Part shown: one piece after another, positions 1 to 7,672 of the stretch
Numbering within the stretch: position 1 is the first letter of the stretch
How the letters are laid out: each line of letters opens with the position of its first letter
NCBI GenBank assembly: GCA_902767125.1
Contig: CACXGJ010000175.1
Coordinates: 1 to 11,665 of the forward strand
Length of the DNA stretch: 11,665 bases
Direction of reading: 5' to 3'
Source of the DNA: an uncultured Ruminococcus sp.
Lineage (GTDB): Bacteria > Bacillota > Clostridia > Oscillospirales > Acutalibacteraceae
Notes under the pieces: model-generated
What the model was told of the DNA's origin: nothing
Databases searched by the model: none
What the model saw: only the letters and a program-made list of their open reading frames with translations
Translations under genes and position numbers: made by a program

Positions 1-1302
1 ATATGTGTCGGAGCATTTATGGTAAGCTTGAGTAAAAAGAATAATACAAAGTATGTCGGGCAGATAATAGCCGGATTTGGTATATTATTCTTTGGAATGA
101 CAACAATGAGTGATAATCTGAAACCGTTAGCATCGTCTGATTTTTTTCAGTCGATAATAACATCGGTAAGTGATCCGTTTATAGGAATAATATTTGGAAC
201 GTTATTTGCAGGAGTGGTTCAGAGTTCATCGGCAACAGTCGGTGTGTTGCAGGCGTTGGGTGCAGCAGGAGCATTGGCATTGCCAAATGCTGTATATATA
301 GTATATGGAATACATATAGGAGCGTGTGTCACTTCTGTAATTTCTTCGATAGGAGCGACAAAGGCTGCTCGAAGAACTTCTCTTTCATATGTTATTTTTT
401 GTTCGATAGGTGTACTGATGTTCACGTTGATAACGATATTTACACCGTATGTTTTATGGATAGAAAATTCTACCGATAATGTATCGCTTCAAATATCGCT
501 TGTACATATTATATTCAGTATAGTTTCAACTATAGTTCTTTTACCGTGCAATGATCTTATTATAAAGATGTCATATATGATAATAAGAGGAGAGGAAAGC
601 ACAGACAAAGAGGCTTGTCATTTGAAATATGTTGATGAAAGAATCCTTAAAACGCCTCCTATTGCAGTGAATCAGATAACAAAAGAGATACAGAGAATGG
701 GCAGGCTTGCCAAGAAGAATTTTATACTTTCAATGGAAGCATTGCTTGAGCAGGATAAGAATAAGATAGAACAGGTGGAAGCAAATGAGGAGGTAATAGA
801 TTATCTCAATCACATGATAGCGAACTATCTTGTCAAGATAAATGCTTTGGCGATAGAGGATGCAGACCGTGAAAAGATAGGTAAATTTTATCATGTCGTG
901 AGTGATATGGAAAGAATAGGTGACCATGCAGAAAATATTTGTGAAATAGCAGGTATGCAGATAGATAAGAATGAGATGTTCAGCGAAAAGGCTGTTTTGG
1001 AAATAAATGAGTTGAAGGAACTTGTGACGAGTGTGATAGACAATTCATTGAAGATATTTGACGGAGAATCACGTGACAGAGATATGTTCAAGCTTGTCGG
1101 TGACACAGAACAGCAGATAGATGATAAGACCGAGCTTTTCAAAGACAGGCATATCGAGCGTTTGCGTAAGGGTGAATGTGATGCAACAGTAGGTACACTT
1201 TTCATGGAGCTTTTGACAAATCTCGAAAGAATAGCTGATCATAGTACGAACATAGCCTTTTCATTCTTTCCTAATTTCAAGCCCATTCAGAGTGGGACGT
1301 AA
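1..1302 (+). CDS. Na+/phosphate cotransporter with PhoU-like tail, 3' part (5' end outside window)
   Basis: This is the C-terminal 433 residues of a Na/Pi cotransporter family (NptA/NaPi-II-like) protein, an inner-membrane symporter thought to take up phosphate with sodium. The frame is open to base 1 (reading ICVGAF before the first ATG at 19), so the true start lies upstream; the family usually runs 530-600 residues. The segment GVVQSSSATVG (QSSS at 220-231) is the second of the two inverted QSSS transport repeats; the first should be outside the window. Hydrophobic segments follow to about base 570. The cytoplasmic tail (from about base 660) is all-helical with two PhoU-like signatures, DMERIGDHAENI near 904-939 and NLERIADHSTNI at 1219-1254. 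In relatives this tail is thought to sense or regulate phosphate transport. Family call is firm; the actual substrate is inferred. No convincing terminator follows the stop. Confidence 0.9.
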   Translation: MCVGAFMVSLSKKNNTKYVGQIIAGFGILFFGMTTMSDNLKPLASSDFFQSIITSVSDPFIGIIFGTLFAGVVQSSSATVGVLQALGAAGALALPNAVYIVYGIHIGACVTSVISSIGATKAARRTSLSYVIFCSIGVLMFTLITIFTPYVLWIENSTDNVSLQISLVHIIFSIVSTIVLLPCNDLIIKMSYMIIRGEESTDKEACHLKYVDERILKTPPIAVNQITKEIQRMGRLAKKNFILSMEALLEQDKNKIEQVEANEEVIDYLNHMIANYLVKINALAIEDADREKIGKFYHVVSDMERIGDHAENICEIAGMQIDKNEMFSEKAVLEINELKELVTSVIDNSLKIFDGESRDRDMFKLVGDTEQQIDDKTELFKDRHIERLRKGECDATVGTLFMELLTNLERIADHSTNIAFSFFPNFKPIQSGT

Positions 1303-1368
1303 ATAATTGGATACATTTTTTCGGTAAATTTGTTTATTATATCCGAAGACTGTTTATAGAAAAAGTTG

Positions 1369-1374
1369 TATAAT
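1369..1374 (+). promoter_or_regulatory. Putative sigma-A -10 box for the zinc-ribbon gene
   Basis: A perfect TATAAT lies 32 bp before the start codon at 1407. The sequence at the -35 distance (about 1345-1351, GAAGACT) is a poor match, so the promoter rests mainly on the -10 element. A promoter here is plausible because the preceding transporter gene ends 104 bp upstream. Confidence 0.4.
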
Positions 1375-1406
1375 AATCTTATTATGTAAAAAATGGAGGA
1401 ATTTTT

Positions 1407-2336
1407 ATGTATTGTAAACAATGTGGTTATCAGCTTGATGCTAATGCAGGCTCATGTCCAAACTGTGGCATGGAAAAAGGAGCAGGCAACATCTTTTGTC
1501 CAAACTGCGGTACACCAAGAAATGGTCAGGATAATTTTTGCTCAAACTGCGGATTCAACTTTTCGCTTTCAAATCCGGTAGAAACAAGCGGTTATGCAGA
1601 CACACCTGCACCGATAAGTCATAATAGTACGTATCCCACTGTTCCCGTACAAAATAATATGACAACTGCATCAGGATTTGACTTCAAGTCATATATGCTT
1701 GAAAGCTGGAATAATGTAAAATCTGTCATTGGAATGTCTGATAAATTAAAGATGGGACTTCGTTATGGATCATATGCTGTATCAGTTCTTATATTTGTGT
1801 TCATGATGTTTCCTGTGGTTTCAGTGAGCGTTGATACAGTATTTTATTCAGACAGCTATTCATATAATCTGTTCGGAGTTTCAACATTCGGAGCAACGAT
1901 GTATTTATTTGCATTGTTGGCGGCAGTGGCAACATTTTTGCCTCATGTTCAGAATTTTATAAAAAATAACCCGAAGCTGGAGCCATTTGCTTATCTCATC
2001 GTACCATTTTTGGAGCTTATAGGAATGTTGAGTTTCTTTGTAGGCTTGGGTTCTGCAAAATCAAAGGTACCGACAATTTTAAGTGATAACATAAAAGTAA
2101 ATATAAGTTTTTTCGGCATATTGATAATATTGCTTTCAATTGCGGGTATAGGTGCAGCCGTTTACCATTTCATAAAGTATGATCTTGCATATATGAAAGT
2201 GAATAATCCCTTTGTAGGTAATGCTGCCAAAAAACCTTCTGACAGTATAACAGATGCTATGAATGGTGATACATATAATAATACTGTTTATAGAGGAAAT
2301 GATATAAATAGCGGTAATAATGATGGTCAACATTAA
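1407..2336 (+). CDS. Zinc-ribbon membrane protein of unknown function
   Basis: A 309-residue protein whose role I do not recognise. The N-terminus carries four CxxC knuckles: C3/C6, C17/C20, C31/C34 and C45/C48. They can be read as two zinc-ribbon modules (3-20 and 31-48), the second of the CPNCG/CSNCG type. A polar linker rich in Pro, Ser, Thr and Asn (about 55-90) leads to four predicted membrane helices at about 122-142, 158-178, 194-214 and 234-254. The tail (about 270-309) is hydrophilic and Asn-rich. This architecture is common among Firmicute zinc-ribbon membrane proteins, where zinc ribbons sit in the cytoplasm, but functions are mostly unknown. The start at 1407 is supported by GGAGGA at 1395-1400, six bases before the ATG. 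It appears monocistronic and ends at the shared hairpin at 2363-2392. Confidence 0.85.
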   Translation: MYCKQCGYQLDANAGSCPNCGMEKGAGNIFCPNCGTPRNGQDNFCSNCGFNFSLSNPVETSGYADTPAPISHNSTYPTVPVQNNMTTASGFDFKSYMLESWNNVKSVIGMSDKLKMGLRYGSYAVSVLIFVFMMFPVVSVSVDTVFYSDSYSYNLFGVSTFGATMYLFALLAAVATFLPHVQNFIKNNPKLEPFAYLIVPFLELIGMLSFFVGLGSAKSKVPTILSDNIKVNISFFGILIILLSIAGIGAAVYHFIKYDLAYMKVNNPFVGNAAKKPSDSITDAMNGDTYNNTVYRGNDINSGNNDGQH

Positions 2337-2362
2337 TTAAAATTAAGTTGTCAGAAAATAAA

Positions 2363-2392
2363 GACCGGGCAATCCTTTTGGACTGCCCGGTC
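2363..2392. terminator. Bidirectional intrinsic terminator between convergent genes
   Basis: Arms of 13 bases (2363-2375 and 2380-2392) flank a TTTT loop. On the + strand there is one A-C mismatch. On the - strand the same position becomes a G-U wobble, so all 13 pairs form, and the RNA continues with a T-rich run (TTTATTTTC from 2362 downwards). It therefore fits best as the terminator of the mscS-coaX operon, and can also stop the zinc-ribbon gene, which ends 26 bp before it. Confidence 0.85.
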
Positions 2393-2417
2393 AATAATTT
2401 ATAATAATATTTAGAAA

Positions 2418-3182
2418 TTATTTATTTTTGTTGTAAATTATTTCAAGACCATAAAGCAAAAGCTCGTCATTAAGTATGATATCATGTTTACAGTGAGGAA
2501 TTATGACAGGTGAAATGCCACCTGTTGCGATGATGGTCGGAGTGCCATCAATTTCAAGAGCCATTATGTCAAGCAGACCATCTATCATAGCAGCATTTCC
2601 AAGAACGATTCCTGAACGCATACAGTCTATAGTGTTTGTACCGATAGCTTTTTTAGGAGGTTCAAGTGCAATCCCCTGAAGCTGGGCGGCATTTTTGGTA
2701 AGTGATTCCATAGATACCTTTACACCGGGGATGATCACACCTCCTCGATAACAGGAATCTTTATCAACAACGCATATAGTTGTAGCAGTACCCATATCTA
2801 TGACCATCAGAGGCTTCGGATAGAGTGCAATGGCAGCAACTGCACCTACAACGAGATCACTTCCAAGTTGTGCAGGGTTATCTATTTTGATATTGAGACC
2901 TGTCTTTATTCCGGGGCCGACTATAAGAGGAATATGTGAGATGACCATTTTGACAGAAAGTTTAAGTATATCATTCAGTTGAGGAACTACAGAGGAAATG
3001 ATACCTCCTTCAAAGTCATTCAAAGAAAGATGATTTAATTCGATAAGTGTTTTTATTTGAACGGCATATTCATCTGCAGTTTTATTTTTATCCGTACCTA
3101 TACGGGAAATAAAAGCTGTCTTACCATCCGAGATACCGCCGAATACGATATTTGTGTTTCCTACATCAATAGCCAAGATCAT
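2418..3182 (-). CDS. coaX: Type III pantothenate kinase
   Basis: Phosphorylates pantothenate to 4'-phosphopantothenate with ATP in the cytoplasm, the first committed step of CoA synthesis. The 254-residue length is typical of CoaX. The ASKHA-fold signatures are present: the phosphate-1 loop DVGNTN at residues 6-11, GPGIKTG at 89-95, the region DNPAQLGSD at 101-109 with D109 in the position of the catalytic Asp, the phosphate-2 loop IDMGTATT at 128-135, and GTNTIDCMRSGI at 181-192. Residue 110 is Leu where many CoaX enzymes have Arg; I recall the same form in clostridial homologues. Type III enzymes are, as a family, not feedback-inhibited by CoA. The start overlaps the stop of the upstream channel gene as ATGA, with AGGAG (plus-strand 3194-3198) 11 bases ahead, indicating translational coupling. 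Confidence 0.95.
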   Translation of the reverse strand: MILAIDVGNTNIVFGGISDGKTAFISRIGTDKNKTADEYAVQIKTLIELNHLSLNDFEGGIISSVVPQLNDILKLSVKMVISHIPLIVGPGIKTGLNIKIDNPAQLGSDLVVGAVAAIALYPKPLMVIDMGTATTICVVDKDSCYRGGVIIPGVKVSMESLTKNAAQLQGIALEPPKKAIGTNTIDCMRSGIVLGNAAMIDGLLDIMALEIDGTPTIIATGGISPVIIPHCKHDIILNDELLLYGLEIIYNKNK

Positions 3183-4078
3183 TTTTTGAGATTCTCCTTT
3201 ATATTTGATTCATTTTGGATAAGATGGACATCAAGCTGATTGAATGGGATAGTGATACCGTTTTGTTCAAGAGCAGTTTTGATATTTTCCTGTATTGAGT
3301 AAAAAACTTTCCAGTAATCTTGAGATACGCACCATACCCATACACTAAGATCAACGCTGCTTTCGTTGAGTCTTTCAACAGCAACACGATTGTATTTGTC
3401 TTTGAGTATCGGTTCATAGTTGTTTATAAGTTCCATTATAATACTACGAGCTTTTTCAATATCTTCGGAATAAGATATTGGAATAATAAGATCGACTCGT
3501 CTTTCCTCACGGACAAAGTAATTTGTTATATTGTTTGATGTAAGACGGGAATTTGGGATAAGAATTTCTTTGTTGTCATATGTGCAGAGAGTAGTGTACA
3601 TCATGTCTATTCTGACGATATTACCTTTGAGTCCCTCAGTTTCAATATAATCACCGACCTTAAGTTTTTTGTTGATGATGATTAGCATACCGCTTGCTAC
3701 ATTTGCAAGACTGTCTTTGAGAGCAATACCGATGGCAAAGGTTGCGGCACTGACAGTAGCAATAAGTGTAGTGATGTCGAATACGATAGAAGAGAGTACG
3801 CATAATATAACAAGGACTTTGAGAACGGCATTTGCTGTTGAATTAAAAAAAGATATGACAGTTTTATCAACTTTAGCTCCTGTCATAGCTCTGACGACTA
3901 TTTTGCAGATTAGTTTGGTGAGCCACCAGCCGAGAAAAAAAATTATCAGTCCTGCAATGAGCTTGGGAAAAGCACCGATAAGCCAATTGTATATACCTTC
4001 AAGCCATTGTTGAGCAACAGACAGATTTTTTTCAACATCTTTGTTGATATTGATGACATTGTCAAGAATAAAATACAT
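3179..4078 (-). CDS. mscS: MscS-type small-conductance mechanosensitive channel
   Basis: A 299-residue inner-membrane channel that opens under membrane tension to release solutes during osmotic downshock. Three membrane helices are visible: TM1 about 36-60, TM2 about 82-104, and the pore-lining TM3 about 106-134 with small residues (ATVSAATFAIGIALKDSLAN at 107-126) matching the Ala/Gly-rich TM3 of E. coli MscS. The soluble beta domain follows, with KVGDYIE (140-146) and IPNSRL (174-179). The C-terminal alpha/beta domain ends in GITIPFNQLDVHL (274-286), matching the family's GI-x-x-P-x-x-Q-x-D-V motif. Its length is close to the E. coli protein, so this is the minimal family form. It is first in a two-gene operon with coaX, with overlapping stop and start. 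AGGAGG (plus-strand 4088-4093) nine bases before the ATG supports the start. Confidence 0.93.
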   Translation of the reverse strand: MYFILDNVININKDVEKNLSVAQQWLEGIYNWLIGAFPKLIAGLIIFFLGWWLTKLICKIVVRAMTGAKVDKTVISFFNSTANAVLKVLVILCVLSSIVFDITTLIATVSAATFAIGIALKDSLANVASGMLIIINKKLKVGDYIETEGLKGNIVRIDMMYTTLCTYDNKEILIPNSRLTSNNITNYFVREERRVDLIIPISYSEDIEKARSIIMELINNYEPILKDKYNRVAVERLNESSVDLSVWVWCVSQDYWKVFYSIQENIKTALEQNGITIPFNQLDVHLIQNESNIKENLKK

Positions 4079-4112
4079 TATTTTGAGCCTCCTTTATATT
4101 TTGGTCTCATAT

Positions 4113-4121
4113 ATTATAACA
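4113..4121 (-). promoter_or_regulatory. Extended -10 promoter for mscS-coaX
   Basis: Read on the minus strand this is TGTTATAAT, an exact TGn-TATAAT extended -10. The -35 region is weak, which is normal for extended -10 promoters. The predicted start lies about 30 bp before the mscS ATG, just upstream of its ribosome binding site. Confidence 0.6.
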
Positions 4122-4168
4122 TATAATCAATAAATATAAAAGAAAAAAATGTTATATTTTTCTATCTA

Positions 4169-4197
4169 TTGAAAAAAAATGTAAGTTAGTGTATTAT
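4169..4197 (+). promoter_or_regulatory. Sigma-A-type promoter for the MORN-repeat/HAD operon
   Basis: TTGAAA (4169-4174) and TATTAT (4192-4197) are separated by exactly 17 bp, with an A-tract just after the -35 box. It diverges from the mscS promoter, the two -10 elements being about 70 bp apart. The downstream ribosome binding site GGAGG is at 4219-4223. Confidence 0.7.
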
Positions 4198-4232
4198 TTT
4201 TATATAGTAATAAGTATTGGAGGAATATAAAA

Positions 4233-6848
4233 ATGACAGAGGATATAAATAAAAATATTATATATTATGGAGTTTATGATACAGAAAGAGAGAAATTGGA
4301 TACAAATGATATACTTTGTGCAGTAAGGAAACGTTTTTTTTCGACAGGCTCGAAACAAAAAGGACGGGGCAATATAAAGACAAATGAGGGATTGTATAAT
4401 TACAGCTATGTCATGGAATACGGAGTAAGTTTGCGTTACAGAAAACTGAAACCAAATGGTCAGCAGCTTGAAAGGGTATTTGATATAGCAGGAGGATATT
4501 TTGTTGAAACTCTTGATGAAAAACATAGAGCTGTAAAAAAAGCTTTTTTTGACAGCAGGCATAATTGGAAAAGAACACAGTTTTTGTCCTACGAAAATGA
4601 AAACACCAATTATGAGATTTATCCTTCAAAGGATGGTAATAAGCCTGTATTAATATTAAAGACTTCTGAAGATATACAAAAGCTCTATGCTTTTGATATG
4701 CTTATTGAAGATACGATGATGGATAGGCTAAATAGAGTTGTGGGAGAGCCGAAAATATTATGTTCGACAAATTTCGGAAAATTATATTTTTGTACTTATG
4801 AGGAGTGTAATAAAAGGAAAGAAGTTCTGAAAAATTTATCTGTATCTGATGAGGTGTACATCAATACCGAAGTATATGTAGACATTCCAATGAAAGATAC
4901 AGTAGATATAGTTGAAGGGGTGAATGAGATCACCATTGAAGATAAAGAAGAAAATGAGCCTGTTATAAATGAAAGTCCAATCGAAAATAACATTGAAGAA
5001 TCTGTTGAAAATGAAATAATAAAAGAAGTTGCAATGATTGAACAAAGTGATACGGAAGATATAAGATTTGAATTGTGTAATGATGCACCTTGTGAAAGAA
5101 AATGCAAGTTTGTCGGAGAGTGTCCTTATGAAAAAGTAGATAAACAGATAATAGATTCCAAAGGAGAAAGATATGTTTATTTCGGGGAGATATCTGATGA
5201 TAAGCGTAATGGTAACGGCAGAACTGTTGCCAAAAGCGGTGAAACAGCGTATGAAGGTCAATATATTAACGGAATGAGAGATGGTATCGGAACTTATTAT
5301 TACAAGTCAGGGGAATTATGTTATGCCGGAAGTTGGGAAAAAAATAAAAAGAATGGCTTTGGAGTACTTTTTTCAAGGGATAGCAAAATTTTTTTTGCAG
5401 GTGAATGGTGTGATGATGAGCAGATAAATACAGGTGCTTTATTTGATAGTAAAGGAAAATTGCTTTATTGCGGAAATATGAACGATGGTATAAAACAGGG
5501 AATAGGAATGACATACAACGATATCAACGGAAATTATTTTGTAGGAAAGTATAAAGATGGAAATTTTATATTCAGCGGAACAGAATTCGATAATAATGGA
5601 ACATTGCTGTATACAGGGGGATATAGGGATAATAAAAGAAATGGTTCAGGAATATCATATAACCCCGACGGAAGTTTAAGATATAAGGGTGAATGGTCTG
5701 ATAATTTGTATGAGGGTTCCGGAACACTTTATCTTGAAGATGGAGGAGTTTTTGAAGGACAATTCAAGCTTGGTAAGGCATCGGGAAATGGAGTGTTGAC
5801 GGACAATGATGGTAGGATGATATATGCAGGAAATTTCGATGGCGGTATGTATAACGGAACAGGGAGAATTTTTTTATATAACGGAGGCTATGCAGAGGGA
5901 GAATTTAAAGACGGAGAATCTAATGGGATATTTACAGAGTATAATGTGGATGGTCAAGTGGAATATGTCGGAGAGTGGCATGATATGCACAGGAACGGCA
6001 TGGGAACAGAATATAAAAATGGTGAAAAAATATATGAAGGAGAGTTTATGGATTCTGTATATCATGGTCAGGGAAGACAATTTTGCAATGGCTGTGAAAT
6101 TTATACAGGAAACTTTGTATCAGGAATGAGAAACGGATATGGTACCGAAATAAAAAATGGAAAAATATATTATAGAGGGATGTGGAAAAAGGGATTGTAT
6201 GATGGTTCGGGCATGATATTTGAAAATGGCAGTCTGAAATATCTTGGTATATTCAGGAATGGCATGAAAAACGGGAGAATAAATGAATTGTCCGGCAATA
6301 GTGTCATAAGAGAGTCAGTGTACGAAAATGATGAGCTTGTATATATGAGAGAGTATTTGTCGGATGGAACACTTGTATATTACGGAAGTATGAGTAACGG
6401 AACAAAAAATGGAATGGGCTGTGAATTTAGTAAGTCGTTTGAAAAGAACTTTGAGGGAATATTCAAAAACGGTACGGGTGAGAAACCAATGAAAGTCATA
6501 TTGAAAAAACTTGATTATATACCGCCGTGTGAAGAATTGAAAGATACAGAATATGAAAAGTACAGGATATTGCCCGAAACAGCGATAGATATGGAGATAT
6601 CGATCGGCAAAGCGAAGGGGATATATACCGGTCAATTAAAGGATAATATTCCTGACGGAGAGGGAACAGTGCTTTATTCTGATCACAGATATACAGGGGA
6701 GTTTTCTATGGGAAAACCGAAGGGGCGTGGTATGATATATATGAGTGATGGAACAGAAAAGAAAGGTGTTTTTTCAACAGAAAGTTTTACAAACAGTATC
6801 AAACTGAAATTTTCAGAGATAGAATATTATTATAAAGGTGTGAAATGA
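4233..6848 (+). CDS. Large MORN-repeat protein with unrecognised N-terminal domain
   Basis: An 871-residue protein of unknown function. Residues 1 to about 205 form a mixed, apparently globular region I cannot assign. About 205-275 is a strongly acidic Glu/Asn-rich linker. Four cysteines follow at 282, 287, 291 and 297 (C-x4-C-x3-C-x5-C), a possible metal site. From about 313 to 855 there are roughly 20 MORN units of about 23 residues of the form Y-x-G-x-(W/F/Y)-x-x-(G/D)-x-x-x-G-x-G, for example YEGQYINGMRDGIGTYYY. Units near 725-750 are degenerate, and a MORN-free insert of about 35 residues precedes the last two. No signal peptide or membrane helix is apparent, so it is probably cytoplasmic. 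MORN arrays form extended beta sheets and in eukaryotes act as scaffolds or membrane-associated modules; the role here is inferred only. GGAGG lies nine bases before the ATG. The stop overlaps the next start. Confidence 0.88.
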   Translation: MTEDINKNIIYYGVYDTEREKLDTNDILCAVRKRFFSTGSKQKGRGNIKTNEGLYNYSYVMEYGVSLRYRKLKPNGQQLERVFDIAGGYFVETLDEKHRAVKKAFFDSRHNWKRTQFLSYENENTNYEIYPSKDGNKPVLILKTSEDIQKLYAFDMLIEDTMMDRLNRVVGEPKILCSTNFGKLYFCTYEECNKRKEVLKNLSVSDEVYINTEVYVDIPMKDTVDIVEGVNEITIEDKEENEPVINESPIENNIEESVENEIIKEVAMIEQSDTEDIRFELCNDAPCERKCKFVGECPYEKVDKQIIDSKGERYVYFGEISDDKRNGNGRTVAKSGETAYEGQYINGMRDGIGTYYYKSGELCYAGSWEKNKKNGFGVLFSRDSKIFFAGEWCDDEQINTGALFDSKGKLLYCGNMNDGIKQGIGMTYNDINGNYFVGKYKDGNFIFSGTEFDNNGTLLYTGGYRDNKRNGSGISYNPDGSLRYKGEWSDNLYEGSGTLYLEDGGVFEGQFKLGKASGNGVLTDNDGRMIYAGNFDGGMYNGTGRIFLYNGGYAEGEFKDGESNGIFTEYNVDGQVEYVGEWHDMHRNGMGTEYKNGEKIYEGEFMDSVYHGQGRQFCNGCEIYTGNFVSGMRNGYGTEIKNGKIYYRGMWKKGLYDGSGMIFENGSLKYLGIFRNGMKNGRINELSGNSVIRESVYENDELVYMREYLSDGTLVYYGSMSNGTKNGMGCEFSKSFEKNFEGIFKNGTGEKPMKVILKKLDYIPPCEELKDTEYEKYRILPETAIDMEISIGKAKGIYTGQLKDNIPDGEGTVLYSDHRYTGEFSMGKPKGRGMIYMSDGTEKKGVFSTESFTNSIKLKFSEIEYYYKGVK

Positions 6849-7669
6849 TGAAAGTATTGTATGTATCTGATCTTGACGGAACTCTTTTGGATAAAAACGC
6901 AAAATTAAGTGAGCGTTCTGCCGAGATCATCAGCGGATTGATAAAAAAAGGAATGCTGTTTTCGGTTGCAACAGCAAGAAGTCAGTCCAGTGTAAGCATA
7001 TTGAATAAGCTGGATATAAGTATTCCATGCATACAGCTCAACGGAGTTTTGATGTATGATTTCAGGAATAAAAAATATATCGGCTGTACACCAATGGAAA
7101 CGGAAACAGCCGATAGGATAATAAATATATTGAAGTCATTTAACAGAATGTCGTTTGTGTATAAATTTGATGAAGACTGCGGTATAAATGTAGAGTTTGA
7201 GAAATTGCAGAATGAAGTTGAGAAAAATTTCTTCAATGCAAGAAAGGATCAGGATTATAAAAGTTTCAAACAAGTGAAAAACATAACTGCCAATGAAAAT
7301 GACAAAATAATATATTTCACTATGGTAGATGAATATGAGAGATTGATGCCAATATATGAGGAAATAAGAAGGGTTCCGAAAGCCAAGCCGACATTATACA
7401 GTGATAATTATTCCAATCTGTATTTTTTGGAAGTATTCAGTGCAGATGCTACAAAGGCAACGGGAGTAATGAAATTAAAGGATATGCTCAATGCTGATAA
7501 AGTTGTGACATTTGGAGATAATCTTAATGATATAGATATGTTGAGGGTATCTGATGTCGGAATAGTTGTAGGAGATTGCGTTGAAGAAGTAAAAAAATAT
7601 GCAGATATCATAATAGGAAAAAGTTATGAGGATGGAGTGGCAGAATATCTTTTGAGCGAATATGGGTGA
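6845..7669 (+). CDS. Cof-type HAD-family hydrolase
   Basis: A 274-residue haloacid-dehalogenase-superfamily enzyme, probably a Mg2+-dependent phosphatase acting on small phosphorylated metabolites in the cytoplasm. All four motifs are present: DLDGTL (D9 nucleophile, D11 acid/base), the motif II Thr in VATARS (T43), the motif III Lys in DATKATG (K204), and GDNLND at 224-229. The long insert between motifs II and III is the C2-type cap of Cof/YidA-like proteins, and IQLNGV (63-68) fits that subfamily. The substrate cannot be read from sequence. ATGATG gives two adjacent possible starts (6845 and 6848). The first overlaps the MORN gene's TGA, and AAAGG at 6834-6838 serves either. Translational coupling suggests shared expression, and perhaps shared function, with the MORN-repeat protein. 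The gene ends three bases from the convergent phosphatase. Confidence 0.92.
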   Translation: MMKVLYVSDLDGTLLDKNAKLSERSAEIISGLIKKGMLFSVATARSQSSVSILNKLDISIPCIQLNGVLMYDFRNKKYIGCTPMETETADRIINILKSFNRMSFVYKFDEDCGINVEFEKLQNEVEKNFFNARKDQDYKSFKQVKNITANENDKIIYFTMVDEYERLMPIYEEIRRVPKAKPTLYSDNYSNLYFLEVFSADATKATGVMKLKDMLNADKVVTFGDNLNDIDMLRVSDVGIVVGDCVEEVKKYADIIIGKSYEDGVAEYLLSEYG

Positions 7670-7672
7670 TTC

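Noticed and set aside
1303..1368. Possible hairpin terminator after the phosphate transporter (TTCGG 1319-1323 with CCGAA 1343-1347)
   Set aside because: The stem is only five pairs with a long loop and the T-run precedes rather than follows it.
2418..3182. Loss of an essential Arg in CoaX (Leu110)
   Set aside because: As I recall, clostridial CoaX proteins commonly read GADLVV or GSDLVV here, so it is not evidence of inactivity.
4836..5261. 141-codon open frame on the minus strand
   Set aside because: It lies fully antisense to the MORN gene, its Phe/Ile/Tyr-rich translation is the mirror of A-rich codons, and no ribosome binding site of note precedes it.
5824..6129. 101-codon open frame on + inside the MORN gene
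   Set aside because: It overlaps the MORN repeats in another frame, has no family resemblance and reflects the biased codon use of the repeat gene.
5170..6800. Repetitive DNA such as a recent tandem duplication or CRISPR-like array
   Set aside because: The periodicity is at protein level (MORN, about 69 bp) with strongly diverged bases and no spacers; it is an old coding repeat.
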